Origin: an uncultured cyanobacterium
GTDB taxonomy: Bacteria; Cyanobacteriota; Cyanobacteriia; PCC-6307; Cyanobiaceae
Direction of reading: 5' to 3'
Length of the DNA: 64,000 bases
Assembly: GCA_903823115.1 (NCBI GenBank)
Contig: CAIJRN010000011.1
Span: 45,865 to 109,864, forward strand
Made by a program: the position numbers and the translations under genes. Shown here one piece after another: positions 27,095-42,206 of the stretch. The notes below the pieces were generated by a model. The model saw nothing but the letters and a program-made list of their open reading frames with translations, ran no database searches and was not told the DNA's origin. How positions within the stretch are numbered: the first letter of the stretch is position 1; the number at the start of each line of letters is the position of its first letter.

Positions 27095-29314
27095 TCAGCC
27101 GAACTTGCCGGAGGTGGAAGCGATCAGGAAGGCGGCGTAGGTGAGGATGAATCCCACAGTGAAGTGAGCCAAACCTACGACACGAGCCTGAACAATCGAG
27201 AGTGCGACGGGCTTGTCGCGCCAGCCGACCAGGTTGGCCAGCGGCGTGCGCTGGTGAGCCCAGACGATGGTCTCGATCAGTTCCTGCCAGTAACCCCTCC
27301 AGGAGATCAGGAACATGAAGCCGGTTGCCCAGACCAGATGGCCGAACAGGAACATCCAGGACCAGACGGCCAGGTTGTTCGTGCCGAACGGGTTATAGCC
27401 GTTGATCAGCTGGGAGCTGTTCAGCCAGAGGTAATCACGGAACCAGCCCATCAGATAGGTGCTGGATTCGTTGAACTGGGCCACGTTGCCCTGCCAGATG
27501 GCGAGGTGCTTCCAGTGCCAGTAGAAGGTAACCCAGGCCACCGTATTCAAGGCCCAGAAGAGAGCCAGGTAGAACGAGTCCCAGGCAGAGATGTCGCAGG
27601 TGCCGCCACGGCCGGGGCCGTCGCAGGGGAAGGAATAGCCGAAGTCCTTTTTGTCGGGCATCAGCTTCGAACCCCTGGCATCAAGGGCACCCTTCACCAG
27701 GATCAAGGTGGTGGTGTGGAGACCCAGCGCAATGGCGTGGTGCACCAGGAAGTCACCAGGACCGATCTGGAGGAACAGGGAATTGTTGCCGGCGTTGAGT
27801 GAATCCAGCCAACCGGGCAGCCAGACGGCGCCGAGGCCAGGAGCGTTGCTCACCAGGCTGTTGGGATTGGAAAGCAGCACATCCATGCCGTACAGGGCTT
27901 TGCCACTGGCCGCCTGGACGAACTGGGCGAACACCGGCTCCACCAGGATCTGCTTCTCGGGTGTACCGAAGGCAACGACGACGTCGTTGTGGACATACAG
28001 ACCGAGAGTGTGGAAGCCGAGGAACAGGGAAACCCAGCTGAGATGGCTGATGATGGCTTCCTTGTGCTCAAGCATCCGTGCCAGGACGTTGTCCTTGTTG
28101 GCTTCGGGGTCGTAGTCGCGGATGAAGAAGATCGCACCGTGGGCGAAGGCACCGCACATCAGGAAGATGGCGATGTACTGGTGGTGGGTGTACAGCGCAG
28201 CCTGCGTTGTGTAGTCCTTGGCGATGAACGCGTAGGACGGCAACGCATACATGTGCTGAGCCACGAGACTCGTGACCACACCCAGAGAGGCCAGAGCAAG
28301 TCCCAGCTGGAAGTGCAGGGAGTTGTTGACCGTGTCATACAGGTTCCTGTGACCTGCACCCATGTTGCCCGGGGTCCCCTTGGGAGGGGTGTGGGCATCG
28401 AGAATCTCGCGGATCGAATGGCCGATACCGAAGTTGGTCCGGTACATGTGGCCAGCGATCACGAACAGACAACCGATCGCCAGGTGGTGATGGGCAATGT
28501 CCGTAAGCCAGAGAGATTCCGTCTGGGGATGAAAACCACCGAGGAAGGTGAGAATCGCGGTACCAGCACCGGTTGAGGTGCCGAACAGCTGACTTGCCGT
28601 GTCGGGGTTCTGGGCGTAAACGCCCCAGTTGCCAGTGAAGAAGGGAGCCAGACCTGCGGGGTGGGGAGCCACCGAGAGGAAGTTGTCCCAACCGACGTGG
28701 ACACCACGAGATTCAGGAATCGCGACGTGAACCAGGTGACCGGTCCAGGCGATGGAGCTGAAGCCGAACAGAACGGCGAGGTGGTGGTTGAGGCGGGATT
28801 CAGCGTTCTTGAACCAGGCCAGGGAAGGCAGGAACTTGGGCTGAAGGTGGAGCCAACCGGCAAACAGAGCCCAGGCCGACAGGATCATCATGAAGATGGA
28901 ACCCTGGTACAGCTCGGCGTTGGTCGTCATGCCGATCGTGTACCACCAGTGGTACAGACCGGAATAGGCGATGTTGACCGGAGAGGAGGCGCCCGCCTGG
29001 GTGAAGGCGGTGATGGCGCCTTGGCCGAAGTGGGGATCCCAGATCGCGTGAGCGATGGGACGTACATGCAGAGGATCGGCGACCCACTGCTCGAAGTTGC
29101 CCTGCCAGGCGATATGGAACAGGTTGCCCGAAACCCAGAGGCCGATGATCGCCAGATGACCGAAGTGGGTGGAGAACAGCTTTTGGTAAAGCCGCTCCTC
29201 CGTCATTCCGTCGTGGCTCTCGAAGTCGTGAGCCGTGGCGATGCCGTACCAAATACGGCGGGTTGTCGGGTCCTGTGCCAGACCCTGGCTGAACGAAGGA
29301 AATTTCGTTGCCAT
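27095..29314 (-). CDS. psaB: Photosystem I P700 apoprotein A2
   Basis: 739 residues. [24 protein letters not shown] is the PsaB N terminus; [23 protein letters not shown], seen in parts, carries the two Cys that share the Fx 4Fe-4S cluster with PsaA. Eleven membrane helices bind chlorophylls, phylloquinone and carotenoids. It starts 20 bases after the psaA stop, so the pair is one transcript from a promoter upstream of psaA. Confidence 0.98.
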   Translation of the reverse strand: MATKFPSFSQGLAQDPTTRRIWYGIATAHDFESHDGMTEERLYQKLFSTHFGHLAIIGLWVSGNLFHIAWQGNFEQWVADPLHVRPIAHAIWDPHFGQGAITAFTQAGASSPVNIAYSGLYHWWYTIGMTTNAELYQGSIFMMILSAWALFAGWLHLQPKFLPSLAWFKNAESRLNHHLAVLFGFSSIAWTGHLVHVAIPESRGVHVGWDNFLSVAPHPAGLAPFFTGNWGVYAQNPDTASQLFGTSTGAGTAILTFLGGFHPQTESLWLTDIAHHHLAIGCLFVIAGHMYRTNFGIGHSIREILDAHTPPKGTPGNMGAGHRNLYDTVNNSLHFQLGLALASLGVVTSLVAQHMYALPSYAFIAKDYTTQAALYTHHQYIAIFLMCGAFAHGAIFFIRDYDPEANKDNVLARMLEHKEAIISHLSWVSLFLGFHTLGLYVHNDVVVAFGTPEKQILVEPVFAQFVQAASGKALYGMDVLLSNPNSLVSNAPGLGAVWLPGWLDSLNAGNNSLFLQIGPGDFLVHHAIALGLHTTTLILVKGALDARGSKLMPDKKDFGYSFPCDGPGRGGTCDISAWDSFYLALFWALNTVAWVTFYWHWKHLAIWQGNVAQFNESSTYLMGWFRDYLWLNSSQLINGYNPFGTNNLAVWSWMFLFGHLVWATGFMFLISWRGYWQELIETIVWAHQRTPLANLVGWRDKPVALSIVQARVVGLAHFTVGFILTYAAFLIASTSGKFG

Positions 29315-29334
29315 TGGGAAAGGTCAGGTGGAGG

Positions 29335-31638
29335 TCAGCCGACCGCAATCATGCGGGCCAGGAAGAAGGACCAGGTCGTTGCGATACCGCCCAGCAGATA
29401 GTGGGCGACACCGACGGCACGGCCCTGGGTGATGGAGAGCGCCCGCGGCTGGATGGCGGGAGCAACCTTCAGCTTGTTGTGAGCCCAGACAATGGACTCG
29501 ATCAGTTCCTGCCAATAGCCGCGGCCACTGAAGAGGAACATGAGGCTGAAGGCCCAGACGAAGTGGGCACCCAGGAACATCAGACCGTAGGCACTGGAGC
29601 TCGAGCCGTAGCTGTTGATCACCTGTGCGGCCTGAGCCCAGAGGAAGTCGCGCAGCCAGCCATTGATGGTGATGGCGCTCTGCGCAAAGTTGCCATTGGT
29701 GATGTGCTGGACGCTGCCGTCGGCATTGACGGTGCCCCACACGTCGCTCTGCATTTTCCAGCTGAAGTGGAAAATGACGATCGACAGGGAGTTGTACATC
29801 CAGAACAGGCCAAGGAACACGTGGTCCCAAGCCGACACCTGGCAGGTACCGCCACGGCCGGGGCCGTCGCAGGGGAAGCGGAAGCCCAGATTCGCCTTGT
29901 CAGGAACGAGGCGGGAGCTGCGGCTGTAGAGCACACCCTTCAGCAGGATCAGCACGGTGACGTGGATCGTGAAGGCGTGGATGTGGTGGACCATGAAGTC
30001 GGCCGTTCCCAGGGGAATCGGACCGGCGGCCACCTTGCCACCAACGGCGACGATGGCACCGTTGAAGACTTCGCTCACACCCGCAAGGGCGTTGGGAGCG
30101 GTGGTTCCAGCAGCGGCGGCGTGCAGACCCTGGATCCATTGAGCGAAGATCGGCTTCAACTGGATCGCGGAGTCACTGAACATGTCCTGGGGACGACCCA
30201 GGGCACGCATCGTGTCGTTGTGGATGTAAAGGCCGAAGCTGTGGAAGCCCAGCCAGATGCACACCCAGTTGAGGTGGCTGATCAGAGCATCGCGAGCTTT
30301 GAGCACCCGATCCAGCACGTTATCGACGTGTTTGGCAGGGTCATAGTCGCGGATCATGGCGATGGCGGCGTGGGCGCCGGCACCAACGATCAGGAAGCCA
30401 CCGATCCAGGTGTGGTGAGTGAACAGCGAAAGCTGGGTTGCGTAGTCAATGCCGATGTAGGGATACGGCGGCATTGCATACATGTGGTGAGCCACGATGA
30501 TCGTCAGCGAACCAAGCATTGCCAGGTTCACGGCCAATTGGGCGTGCCACGAGGTGGTCATGAACTCGAAGAGTCCGTCATGACCTTTGGTTGCTGGGAA
30601 CAGCAGGGGATCGCCCTTCTGGCCCTCAAGAATCTCCTTGATGCTGTGGCCGATACCCCAGTTGGTCCGGTACATATGACCGGCCACGATGAAGAGCACC
30701 GCAATCGCCAGATGGTGATGGGCGATGTCCGTCATCCAGAGACTGCCGGTGACAGGATTCAGCCCACCCTTGAAGGTGAGGAAATCGCTGTAGGCCGCCC
30801 AGTTGCCGGTGAAGAACGCGGAGATACCAGCACCGAAACCTGGGTACAGCTGGGCCAGCAGATCCTGGTTGAGGAACTCGTGGGGCAGGGGGATGTCCGC
30901 CACCGAAGCGATGGTCTTGCCGTTGAGCACCAGCGGTTTGCCGGCGTCGATGGCATCCATCAACTGGGTGGTGGGCAGGGACACATGCAGAAGGTGACCT
31001 GTCCAGGACAGGGAACCCAGGCCAAGCAGACCGGCCAGATGGTGGTTGAGCATCGACTCAACGTTCTGGAACCACTCGAGCTTGGGCGCTGCTTTGTGAT
31101 AATGGAAGACGCCTGCATTGAGCATCAGGCCGGCCATCACCAAAGCACCGATGGCCAAAGCCATCAACTGCGTTTCATTGGTGATGCCCCAGGCCCTCCA
31201 GACATGGAAGAGGCCGGAGGTGATCTGAATGCCGTGGAAGCCGGCACCCACATCGCCATTAAGGATTTCCTGGCCGAAAATTGGCCAGACAACCTGCGCG
31301 GAAGGCTTCACGTGCAGGGGATCGGCCAACCAACCCGTGAAGTTGGAGAAGCGGGCTCCATGGAAGAAGGCGCCGCTGAGCCAGATGAAAATGACGGCCA
31401 AATGGCCGAAGTGAGCCGAGAAGATCTTGCGAGAGACCTCTTCGAGGTCACTCGTGTGGCTATCGAAGTCGTGAGCGTTGGCGTGGAGGTTCCAAACCCA
31501 GGTGGTGGTTTTGGGACCTTTGGCCAGGGTGCGGTCGAAGTGGCCGGGCTTTTCGAAAAGCTCGAACGAGACCGGAACGGGGTTCCGGTCGACCAGATCC
31601 TTGGCCTTTTTCCCACGCTCTGGTGGGCTGATGGTCAT
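29335..31638 (-). CDS. psaA: Photosystem I P700 apoprotein A1
   Basis: 767 residues from ATG 31638 ([18 protein letters not shown]); the frame runs on upstream to 31908 but that is leader. [19 protein letters not shown] holds the Fx cluster Cys pair. With PsaB it forms the core heterodimer binding P700, A0 and A1. The gene ends [27 protein letters not shown], the normal C terminus. Transcription is usually light-regulated in cyanobacteria; a candidate promoter and structured leader lie upstream. Confidence 0.98.
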   Translation of the reverse strand: MTISPPERGKKAKDLVDRNPVPVSFELFEKPGHFDRTLAKGPKTTTWVWNLHANAHDFDSHTSDLEEVSRKIFSAHFGHLAVIFIWLSGAFFHGARFSNFTGWLADPLHVKPSAQVVWPIFGQEILNGDVGAGFHGIQITSGLFHVWRAWGITNETQLMALAIGALVMAGLMLNAGVFHYHKAAPKLEWFQNVESMLNHHLAGLLGLGSLSWTGHLLHVSLPTTQLMDAIDAGKPLVLNGKTIASVADIPLPHEFLNQDLLAQLYPGFGAGISAFFTGNWAAYSDFLTFKGGLNPVTGSLWMTDIAHHHLAIAVLFIVAGHMYRTNWGIGHSIKEILEGQKGDPLLFPATKGHDGLFEFMTTSWHAQLAVNLAMLGSLTIIVAHHMYAMPPYPYIGIDYATQLSLFTHHTWIGGFLIVGAGAHAAIAMIRDYDPAKHVDNVLDRVLKARDALISHLNWVCIWLGFHSFGLYIHNDTMRALGRPQDMFSDSAIQLKPIFAQWIQGLHAAAAGTTAPNALAGVSEVFNGAIVAVGGKVAAGPIPLGTADFMVHHIHAFTIHVTVLILLKGVLYSRSSRLVPDKANLGFRFPCDGPGRGGTCQVSAWDHVFLGLFWMYNSLSIVIFHFSWKMQSDVWGTVNADGSVQHITNGNFAQSAITINGWLRDFLWAQAAQVINSYGSSSSAYGLMFLGAHFVWAFSLMFLFSGRGYWQELIESIVWAHNKLKVAPAIQPRALSITQGRAVGVAHYLLGGIATTWSFFLARMIAVG

Positions 31639-31857
31639 CGAGAGGTTCCTCGAGGGACGGAATCGAGGTGGGGGTCCACCCCTTCGGCGGTGCCGAGGCT
31701 CGCTGCCCGCAAAGCAGGCGGCGAAGTCGGAGCCACCATGGGCCCCATGGCCAGGCCAGCCGGGAGGACCGACCCAGGACCACGGGCTCCAGTCAGACTT
31801 GGGCAAAGCCCTTGCCACGACTGGGGCATTGGGCCCCGAAAGGGGACCGCTGGCGGA
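31639..31857 (-). other. psaA leader region with inverted repeats
   Basis: About 220 bases between the candidate promoter and psaA. On the transcript strand it contains CCCC-TTTC-GGGG, GGCAA-GGGCT-TTGCC and a palindrome CCATGG-GGC-CCATGG (31736-31750). A structured psaA leader motif has been described in cyanobacteria; I cannot tell whether this one fits its covariance model. Confidence 0.4.
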
Positions 31858-31863
31858 ACTATA
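31858..31863 (-). promoter_or_regulatory. Candidate -10 box for psaA
   Basis: TATAGT on the minus strand, 220 bases upstream of the psaA ATG, in the most AT-rich part of the gap. The -35 side (GTAATT at a 17-base spacing) is weak, as in many light-regulated psaA promoters. Inferred, not shown. Confidence 0.35.
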
Positions 31864-32081
31864 GGGGTCGAAAACAAGCGAATTACGCCGCCAGTTACAA
31901 AGGTTCAATCCCGGTGCACCCCAGACTGTGACTCAGGTCTGGCCAAGGCTTGCGATCATCTCGGATCGCGCAAGTTTCGGCTATTCATTAACCCTTCAGC
32001 TGCAGATTTTGTGGGTTGCCAACAGTCACCCCTGGCCACCCTGTCGGCGCAGAATGGCCCCATTCATGGGAGCGGAGCCGC

Positions 32082-33800
32082 GTGACCGGCAGCAGGGACC
32101 CCCGAACGCATCCGGCAGCAGCGCTGCCGATCTGGCTGAGCCGCCTGCTGAGCCTGATGTTGGCGCTGAGCCTGCTGGTGTTGCCGGTTGGCGAAGGCAG
32201 CAGCGAAGCCCTCGGCCTGCCAGGCCGCAGCCCGCGCCAGTCCAACGACGCACCTGCCCCCCTGGCGGCTTCCGCCCCTTCAAACCTGCAGGAAGTTGCC
32301 CCACCACTGGCTGTGCAGCAACTGCAGGCGGCCCTGGCGGGGCGGGAACCGCGCGTTGAGATTCTGGCGCCCGCCGATGAGATGCTCCTGCCCCCCGGCC
32401 CCTGGACCCTGCGGCTGCGGGTGCACGACTGGCCCCTGGTCGATGGTGGTGAACTGGGTCTCGGTCCCCATCTAGTGGTCCAACTCGACGACGACGAGCC
32501 GCTGCATTTGACGACGACGCAGATCACGATGGCGGCCCTGGCACCCGGCAGCCATCGGCTCACCGTCTTTGCCGCCCGGCCCTGGGGAGAAGCTGCCAAG
32601 AATCCGGGCGCCTGGTCTCAGATCCGCCTGCATCGGGCGGCCGCCAACCCGCTGGAGCTGCCCGAACCAGGCCGTGCTCAGTTGATCGCCGTCAGTCCCG
32701 GAACCACAGCAGCAACCGAACCCCTGCTGCTGGACTGGTTGCTGCTCAATGCCCCGCTGCAGAACCTGCGCAGCGACGACGCCCGCTGGCGGCTGCGCAT
32801 CACCATCAATGGCGATGGCTTTGTGGTCGATCGTCAGACCCCGCTCTGGCTGAACGGTTGGAAGCAGGGCCGCAATGCCATCAAGCTCGAACTGCTGGAC
32901 AGCCGGGGGGAACCACTCAACCCCCCATATAACAGTCTGGTGCGCGAGGTGGAGCTCAGTGCAGCCAGCGCAACGGCAAGCTGGCAGCGGGGGCCACTCA
33001 GCGCCATGGAGCTGGCCATCCTGCTCGGCGAAGCGCCCGCCCCGGAGGCAACGCTGCCAAACAGCCCCGAGCTCCCTGTCGCCAGCGAGCCAGAGCACCC
33101 TGGCTCGGCAGCGGGAGCGGCCCAGGCCACCTCAGCCCCGCCAGAAAAGCCAGCCTCTGACGCCGGATCCATCGGTACGGCCGGGGTTGCGGATCAGGAC
33201 AACAGCCCGGACCACCTCGCGCCGCAGACCAACCCTGAGCCGCCGGCGGCACAGGAGCCACCATCCCTTCAGCCCTGGCACGAAGACCGCAACCGTCCGG
33301 GTGGCCCAGACGCCTCATCCGGAGCCGACCAAGCCGACGGTCCCACCCCCTCCGAGGGCTTCAACAGCCTGGTAACCCCGGCAATCCCAGGGACAGCAGA
33401 AGGCCCATGGCTCCCCCCTTCACCCCTTCAGTCCGGTTCCACGCTCCAGGGATCACGGCTGTCAGAGACGACGCCAATTCCAGCCAGCCCAGCGGATCCG
33501 ATGCCCCAGATCACGGCAGCGGCCGAGCCAGCAGCCTCAGACCCGCGCCAGCCAGGATCAGGGCCCGCCACTGCGCTGACCCTGATGCCAGGGGCAACAT
33601 CCCTGTCGCCAGCCGCCACGCCGGATCCATCAGCGCAGCCAGCTTCCTGGCCTGAGGCGATCCCAGCGGAGAAGCAGCGCCTGCGCCCTGATAGCGCCAT
33701 GGATGGCCCGGCACGGGAGCAGGTCAACCCCGACGGCACCATGGTCAAGCCCCCACGCCGTGGTCCACTGGCCGGATTGCGGGAGCGACTGCTGCCATGA
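32082..33800 (+). CDS. Secreted/periplasmic Pro-Ala-rich protein of unknown function
   Basis: 572 residues from GTG 32082 (MTGSRDPRTHP); no ATG fits better. Residues ~14-45 form a signal peptide (WLSRLLSLMLALSLLVLP). A folded part follows (about 75-310) with Ig-like, beta-rich sequence such as PPGPWTLRLRVHDWPLVDGG and APGSHRLTVFAARPWGE. The remaining ~250 residues are low-complexity Pro/Ala/Ser/Glu, ending in a basic [14 protein letters not shown]. It ends in an ATGA overlap with cbiG-cobJ. I recognise no family; the position between psaA and cobJ suggests a conserved picocyanobacterial gene. Confidence 0.75.
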   Translation: MTGSRDPRTHPAAALPIWLSRLLSLMLALSLLVLPVGEGSSEALGLPGRSPRQSNDAPAPLAASAPSNLQEVAPPLAVQQLQAALAGREPRVEILAPADEMLLPPGPWTLRLRVHDWPLVDGGELGLGPHLVVQLDDDEPLHLTTTQITMAALAPGSHRLTVFAARPWGEAAKNPGAWSQIRLHRAAANPLELPEPGRAQLIAVSPGTTAATEPLLLDWLLLNAPLQNLRSDDARWRLRITINGDGFVVDRQTPLWLNGWKQGRNAIKLELLDSRGEPLNPPYNSLVREVELSAASATASWQRGPLSAMELAILLGEAPAPEATLPNSPELPVASEPEHPGSAAGAAQATSAPPEKPASDAGSIGTAGVADQDNSPDHLAPQTNPEPPAAQEPPSLQPWHEDRNRPGGPDASSGADQADGPTPSEGFNSLVTPAIPGTAEGPWLPPSPLQSGSTLQGSRLSETTPIPASPADPMPQITAAAEPAASDPRQPGSGPATALTLMPGATSLSPAATPDPSAQPASWPEAIPAEKQRLRPDSAMDGPAREQVNPDGTMVKPPRRGPLAGLRERLLP

Positions 33801-35686
33801 ATTCTCACAGACCCCGGATCGTGGCCGTCGGCTTCAGCCCGGCGGCCCTGACGGTGCTGCACCAACTGGAACAAGCCGGGCTCCTGGCTGCGGTGCGCTG
33901 GCCCAGCGCCTGCTCCAACGCCAAGGCGGATGGCGCTGGACGAGCCGACGGGAGCAGTGTTGACGGCACGGGCGAACCAGGAACCGCAACCTGGCTGGCC
34001 GAGCAATGGAGCAGTGCCTCAGCGGTGGTGGCGGTGGGAGCCTGCGGCCTGGTCACCCGGCTGATCGCGCCACTGCTGGGCGGCAAAGAGCAGGATCCGG
34101 CCGTGGTGGTGGTGGATCCGCAGGGACAGTTCGCCGTGCCCCTTCTGGGGGGGCACCTGGCCGGCGCCGACCAGCTCAGCCGGGAGATCGCTGCCCTGCT
34201 CGGGGGGCAGGCCGTGATCGGCGGCAGCAGCGGCGCCGAGGGCCGACTTCCCCTCGATGCCTTCGGCCTTGACTGGGGCTGGCGGCGGGGCGGCGGCGAC
34301 TGGCGGGGGCTGATGCTCGACGCCGCAGCCGGGCGCACTCCGCATCTGCAGCAGCAGGGCGGACTGGCCCTCTGGCAAGGCCTGGAGGCCGCCGCCGGGA
34401 TGGTCGACGCTCTGGCTGCCAGCCCAGCCGAAGCCAGTCCCCACACAGCGCTGGTGATCGGTCCCTGGCTGGGGGAAGGCTGCCGCTGGCATCCGCCCTG
34501 CCTGTGGCTCGGGATCGGCTGCGAACGCAACACCAGCCTGGCCGTGCTGGAGCGACTGGTTCACAGGGTTCTCAGCCGATCGGGCCTGGCCGAAGACGCG
34601 GTAGCGGGCCTGGCCAGCATCGATCGCAAGGGCGATGAGCCGGCCCTGCTGGCCCTGGCCGAGGCAAGGGGCTGGCCGCTGAAGCTGTTCACGGCCGCCC
34701 AACTGGCAGCGGTGACGGTGCCGAACCCGTCGGAGGCCGTGGCCAGGGAAATGGGCACGGCCAGCGTGGCCGAGGCGGCGGCCTCTCTGGCGGCGGCCGC
34801 GCCAGCAACAGCGACCAGCAATGGCCCCCAGCCCGAACCGCTCGTCCCCAAGACCATCGAAACGGCCGGAGCCGGTGAACAGGGAGCCGCCACCCTGGCG
34901 GTGGTCCTGGCCCCGAGGCAATGGGCGCCGCAGCGGGGCGAACTCCACTTGGTGGGCAGCGGGCCTGGCCGGCTCGATCTGCTCAGCGGCGATAGCCGCC
35001 GCACTCTGGCAGCCGCTTCTGTCTGGGTGGGCTACGGCCCCTATCTCGACCTGCTCGAACCCCTGCGCCGGCCGGACCAGCTGCGCCGCGACGGCAAGCT
35101 CACCGAAGAGCGGGCCCGCTGCGCTGAAGCCCTCCAGCTGGCCAGCCAGGGACTGAAAGTGGCCCTGATCTCCTCGGGGGACAGCGGCATCTACGGCATG
35201 GCCGGGCTGGCCCTTGAGCTCTGGCTGGAGCTCCCCCCCCCGGAGCGCCCCGGCTTTGAGGTGCATCCCGGCCTGTCGGCCCTGCAGTTGGCGGCCGCCC
35301 GCGCCGGCGCGCCGCTGATGCACGACTTCTGCACCATCAGCCTCAGCGATCGACTCACCCCGTGGGAGGTGATTGAACGGCGCCTGCGCTCTGCCGCTGA
35401 CGGCGATTTCGTCGTCGCCCTCTACAACCCGCGCTCGCTTGGACGGGACTGGCAGCTGGGGCGGGCCCGGGAGCTGCTGCTGCTGGGCAGACCGGCGAGC
35501 ACACCGGTGGTGCTGGCCCGCCAGCTCGGCCGCCGTGAGGAGCAGGTGAGCCTGCACACCCTCGGGGATCTGCCGATCAACCAGGTGGACATGCTCACTC
35601 TGGTGTTGATCGGCAACAGCAGCAGCCGCATCCAGGATGGCTGGATGGTGACGCCCCGGGGCTACCCCGGAGCAGCCCTGGCCTGA
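33797..35686 (+). CDS. cobJ: CbiG-CobJ fusion: cobalamin ring contraction
   Basis: 629 residues. The N-terminal ~355 resemble CbiG (cobalt-precorrin-5A hydrolase): [34 protein letters not shown], in parts, [15 protein letters not shown] and [11 protein letters not shown]. The C-terminal part (from ~382) is precorrin-3B C17-methyltransferase: [31 protein letters not shown] and ALYNPRS. The two parts are joined by an Ala-rich linker (330-370). It acts in corrin-ring assembly, in cyanobacteria toward pseudocobalamin. It overlaps the upstream secreted gene by 4 bases (ATGA). Confidence 0.92.
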   Translation: MNSHRPRIVAVGFSPAALTVLHQLEQAGLLAAVRWPSACSNAKADGAGRADGSSVDGTGEPGTATWLAEQWSSASAVVAVGACGLVTRLIAPLLGGKEQDPAVVVVDPQGQFAVPLLGGHLAGADQLSREIAALLGGQAVIGGSSGAEGRLPLDAFGLDWGWRRGGGDWRGLMLDAAAGRTPHLQQQGGLALWQGLEAAAGMVDALAASPAEASPHTALVIGPWLGEGCRWHPPCLWLGIGCERNTSLAVLERLVHRVLSRSGLAEDAVAGLASIDRKGDEPALLALAEARGWPLKLFTAAQLAAVTVPNPSEAVAREMGTASVAEAAASLAAAAPATATSNGPQPEPLVPKTIETAGAGEQGAATLAVVLAPRQWAPQRGELHLVGSGPGRLDLLSGDSRRTLAAASVWVGYGPYLDLLEPLRRPDQLRRDGKLTEERARCAEALQLASQGLKVALISSGDSGIYGMAGLALELWLELPPPERPGFEVHPGLSALQLAAARAGAPLMHDFCTISLSDRLTPWEVIERRLRSAADGDFVVALYNPRSLGRDWQLGRARELLLLGRPASTPVVLARQLGRREEQVSLHTLGDLPINQVDMLTLVLIGNSSSRIQDGWMVTPRGYPGAALA

Positions 35687-35720
35687 GCTCTGCGGGAAAC
35701 GGGCCCAGCTGCAAAAAGAA

Positions 35721-35794
35721 TCGGGATGACAGGATTCGAACCTGCGGCCCCTTCGTCCCGAACGAAGTGCGCTACCAAGCTGCGCCACATCCCG
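35721..35794 (-). tRNA. trnP-CGG: tRNA-Pro(CGG)
   Basis: 74 bases on the minus strand. Acceptor CGGGATG pairs with CATCCCG, discriminator A; D-arm GCGCAGCTTGGTAGCGC; anticodon stem CTTCG / CGAAG with loop TTCGGGA (anticodon CGG); T-arm GGTTCGAATC. Reads CCG, frequent in this GC-rich genome. CCA is not encoded. Confidence 0.95.
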
Positions 35795-35867
35795 ATGGCT
35801 GGACTTTAAGGGATGGCCCCGCTGAGGCAGGGGCTTCGGGATCGAGCCTGGCCGATCAGCAACCAGG

Positions 35868-36845
35868 ATGCCCCTGCCTAAACTCCTGGGCCACGAGCCG
35901 CCGCGGCGCGCCATGACGAATCCGGGGCAGGCCGACAACCTCCAGATGTCGCTTCCCGCAGGGGAGGGGCATGCGGGCCTCAAGCCCCCCTGGCTGCGGG
36001 TGAAAGCTCCCCAGCGTCAGCGCATTGGCGCCGTGGCCGATCTGCTGGTCGACCTGAACCTGAACACGGTTTGTCAGGAGGCCAGCTGCCCCAACATCGG
36101 CGAATGCTTCGCCGGCGGCACCGCCACCTTCTTGATCATGGGGCCGGGCTGCACCCGGGCCTGCCCCTATTGCGACATCGACTTCGACAAGAGCGTGCGG
36201 GCCCTCGATCCCAGCGAGCCTGAGCGGCTGGGGGAAGCCGTGGCCCGGCTGGGGCTCAGCCATGTGGTGATCACCTCGGTCAATCGCGACGACCTCGACG
36301 ATGGCGGCGCCAGCCAGTTCGTGGCCTGCATCGCCCAGGTGCGCCGGCGCTCCCCCCTGACCACGATCGAGCTGTTGATCCCCGATTTCTGCGGCAACTG
36401 GGATGCCCTGGCGGCGGTGATGGCCGGCGCGCCGGAGGTGCTCAACCACAACATTGAGACCGTGCCACGCCTCTACAAAAAAGCCCGGCCGCAAGGGATC
36501 TACAACCGATCGCTGGAGCTGCTGCTGCGGGTGCGGCAGGGCTGGCCGCGCACCTACACCAAATCGGGTCTGATGACCGGCCTCGGTGAAACCGACGCCG
36601 AAGTCCTCGCGGTGCTGGCCGACCTGCGGGCCCATGCCGTCGACATCGTGACCATCGGCCAGTACCTCTCGCCGGGCCCCAGGCACCTGCCGGTGGATCG
36701 CTTTGTGACGCCGGAACAATTTGACACCTACCGCCACCATGGCGAAACGGATCTGGGCTTCCTTCAGGTGGTGAGCACACCGCTCACCCGCAGCAGTTAT
36801 CACGCCGGAGAGGTGCAGCGCCTGATGAACGAGCACCCGCGCTGA
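35868..36845 (+). CDS. lipA: Lipoyl synthase
   Basis: 325 residues from ATG 35868; ATG 35913 ([10 protein letters not shown]) is a possible later start. Radical SAM enzyme: Cys95, Cys99 and Cys102 in CTRACPYC bind the SAM cluster; Cys69, Cys74 and Cys80 in [12 protein letters not shown] bind the auxiliary sacrificed 4Fe-4S cluster; a C-terminal RSSY supplies the Ser ligand. It inserts two sulfurs into octanoyl groups on pyruvate dehydrogenase and glycine cleavage H protein. No lipB is adjacent. Confidence 0.96.
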   Translation: MPLPKLLGHEPPRRAMTNPGQADNLQMSLPAGEGHAGLKPPWLRVKAPQRQRIGAVADLLVDLNLNTVCQEASCPNIGECFAGGTATFLIMGPGCTRACPYCDIDFDKSVRALDPSEPERLGEAVARLGLSHVVITSVNRDDLDDGGASQFVACIAQVRRRSPLTTIELLIPDFCGNWDALAAVMAGAPEVLNHNIETVPRLYKKARPQGIYNRSLELLLRVRQGWPRTYTKSGLMTGLGETDAEVLAVLADLRAHAVDIVTIGQYLSPGPRHLPVDRFVTPEQFDTYRHHGETDLGFLQVVSTPLTRSSYHAGEVQRLMNEHPR

Positions 36846-36896
36846 ACACAATAAGCTTTTGAGAGTAGAGTGAATTTAACAACACAAGCAATAATC

Positions 36897-37244
36897 ATGC
36901 GGCAAGCACTTGCCTCCGTCTTCGCCTCTGCGGCTCTCGCACCATTCTGGAGTCAGCCAGCCCAGGCCATCCCACACGTCTACGCCGGCCTTGTACTGGG
37001 CGTCAACAGCATGCAGGCATGCCTCAGCCAGGCAGAAAAGATCGCCAAAAAAAATGGCTTTACCGACAACATTGAGGTTGTAGGCAGTGGATCCATGCAG
37101 GATTTCCATGCCGATCACAACGACAAACCTCTGTCGATCACGGTGAGTTGCAGCACCAAGCTGGGCGGAGCCGCCATTGCCGTCGCTGGCATGAACAACG
37201 ACGACACCTTCGCGATGATCAGAAAAGTTTACGATGATTTCTGA
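36897..37244 (+). CDS. Small secreted protein of unknown function
   Basis: 115 residues from ATG 36897 (an in-frame GTG at 36870 would add nine). A signal peptide with an AQA-IPHVYA cleavage-like site ends near residue 24. The mature part has two Cys (in MQACLSQ and VSCSTK) that could form a disulfide, plus NDKPLSITV and NDDTFAMIRKVYDDF. The region just upstream (36841-36900) is only 35% G+C. I do not recognise the family. It converges on gltB with 60 bases between. Confidence 0.7.
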   Translation: MRQALASVFASAALAPFWSQPAQAIPHVYAGLVLGVNSMQACLSQAEKIAKKNGFTDNIEVVGSGSMQDFHADHNDKPLSITVSCSTKLGGAAIAVAGMNNDDTFAMIRKVYDDF

Positions 37245-37304
37245 CCTTATTGATCCAGCAGCGCTTGTGATCCCAACTCCCACAATCTGAGCTGGGGCAA
37301 GTCA

Positions 37305-41933
<4,629 letters not shown>

Positions 41934-42206
41934 GGACCAGGACGCGAGCGGCGAATGAAGGGGGGCCGTGGGGGCAGCTGTGAGGACCGGCAGCTTCGCA
42001 GCTGTGGGGATCGGCAGCTTGGAGATCACCGCCCGGAAAGCCCGGGCTGGCGTGCCGACTGTGGACCAGCCCCGGGGACCAGCCCAGGGGACAGGCACGG
42101 GAGAGATGGCGGGCAGGCCATTCTCCTGGCGGACGGCCGATCCTAGGCAGCCGCATTCCTGGAAAGGTTCGCAGGAGCTACCTTTCGGGACCCGGCAACA
42201 TCCGCC

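Noticed and set aside
29308..32085. A 925-codon open frame on the plus strand, antisense to psaA
   Set aside because: It mirrors psaA in the opposite strand. GC-rich codon use removes stop codons there. The translation has no recognisable domain, and psaA itself is certain.
41934..42206. NtcA site expected upstream of gltB
   Set aside because: I looked for GTA-N8-TAC and found none. Other nitrogen-control elements cannot be excluded.
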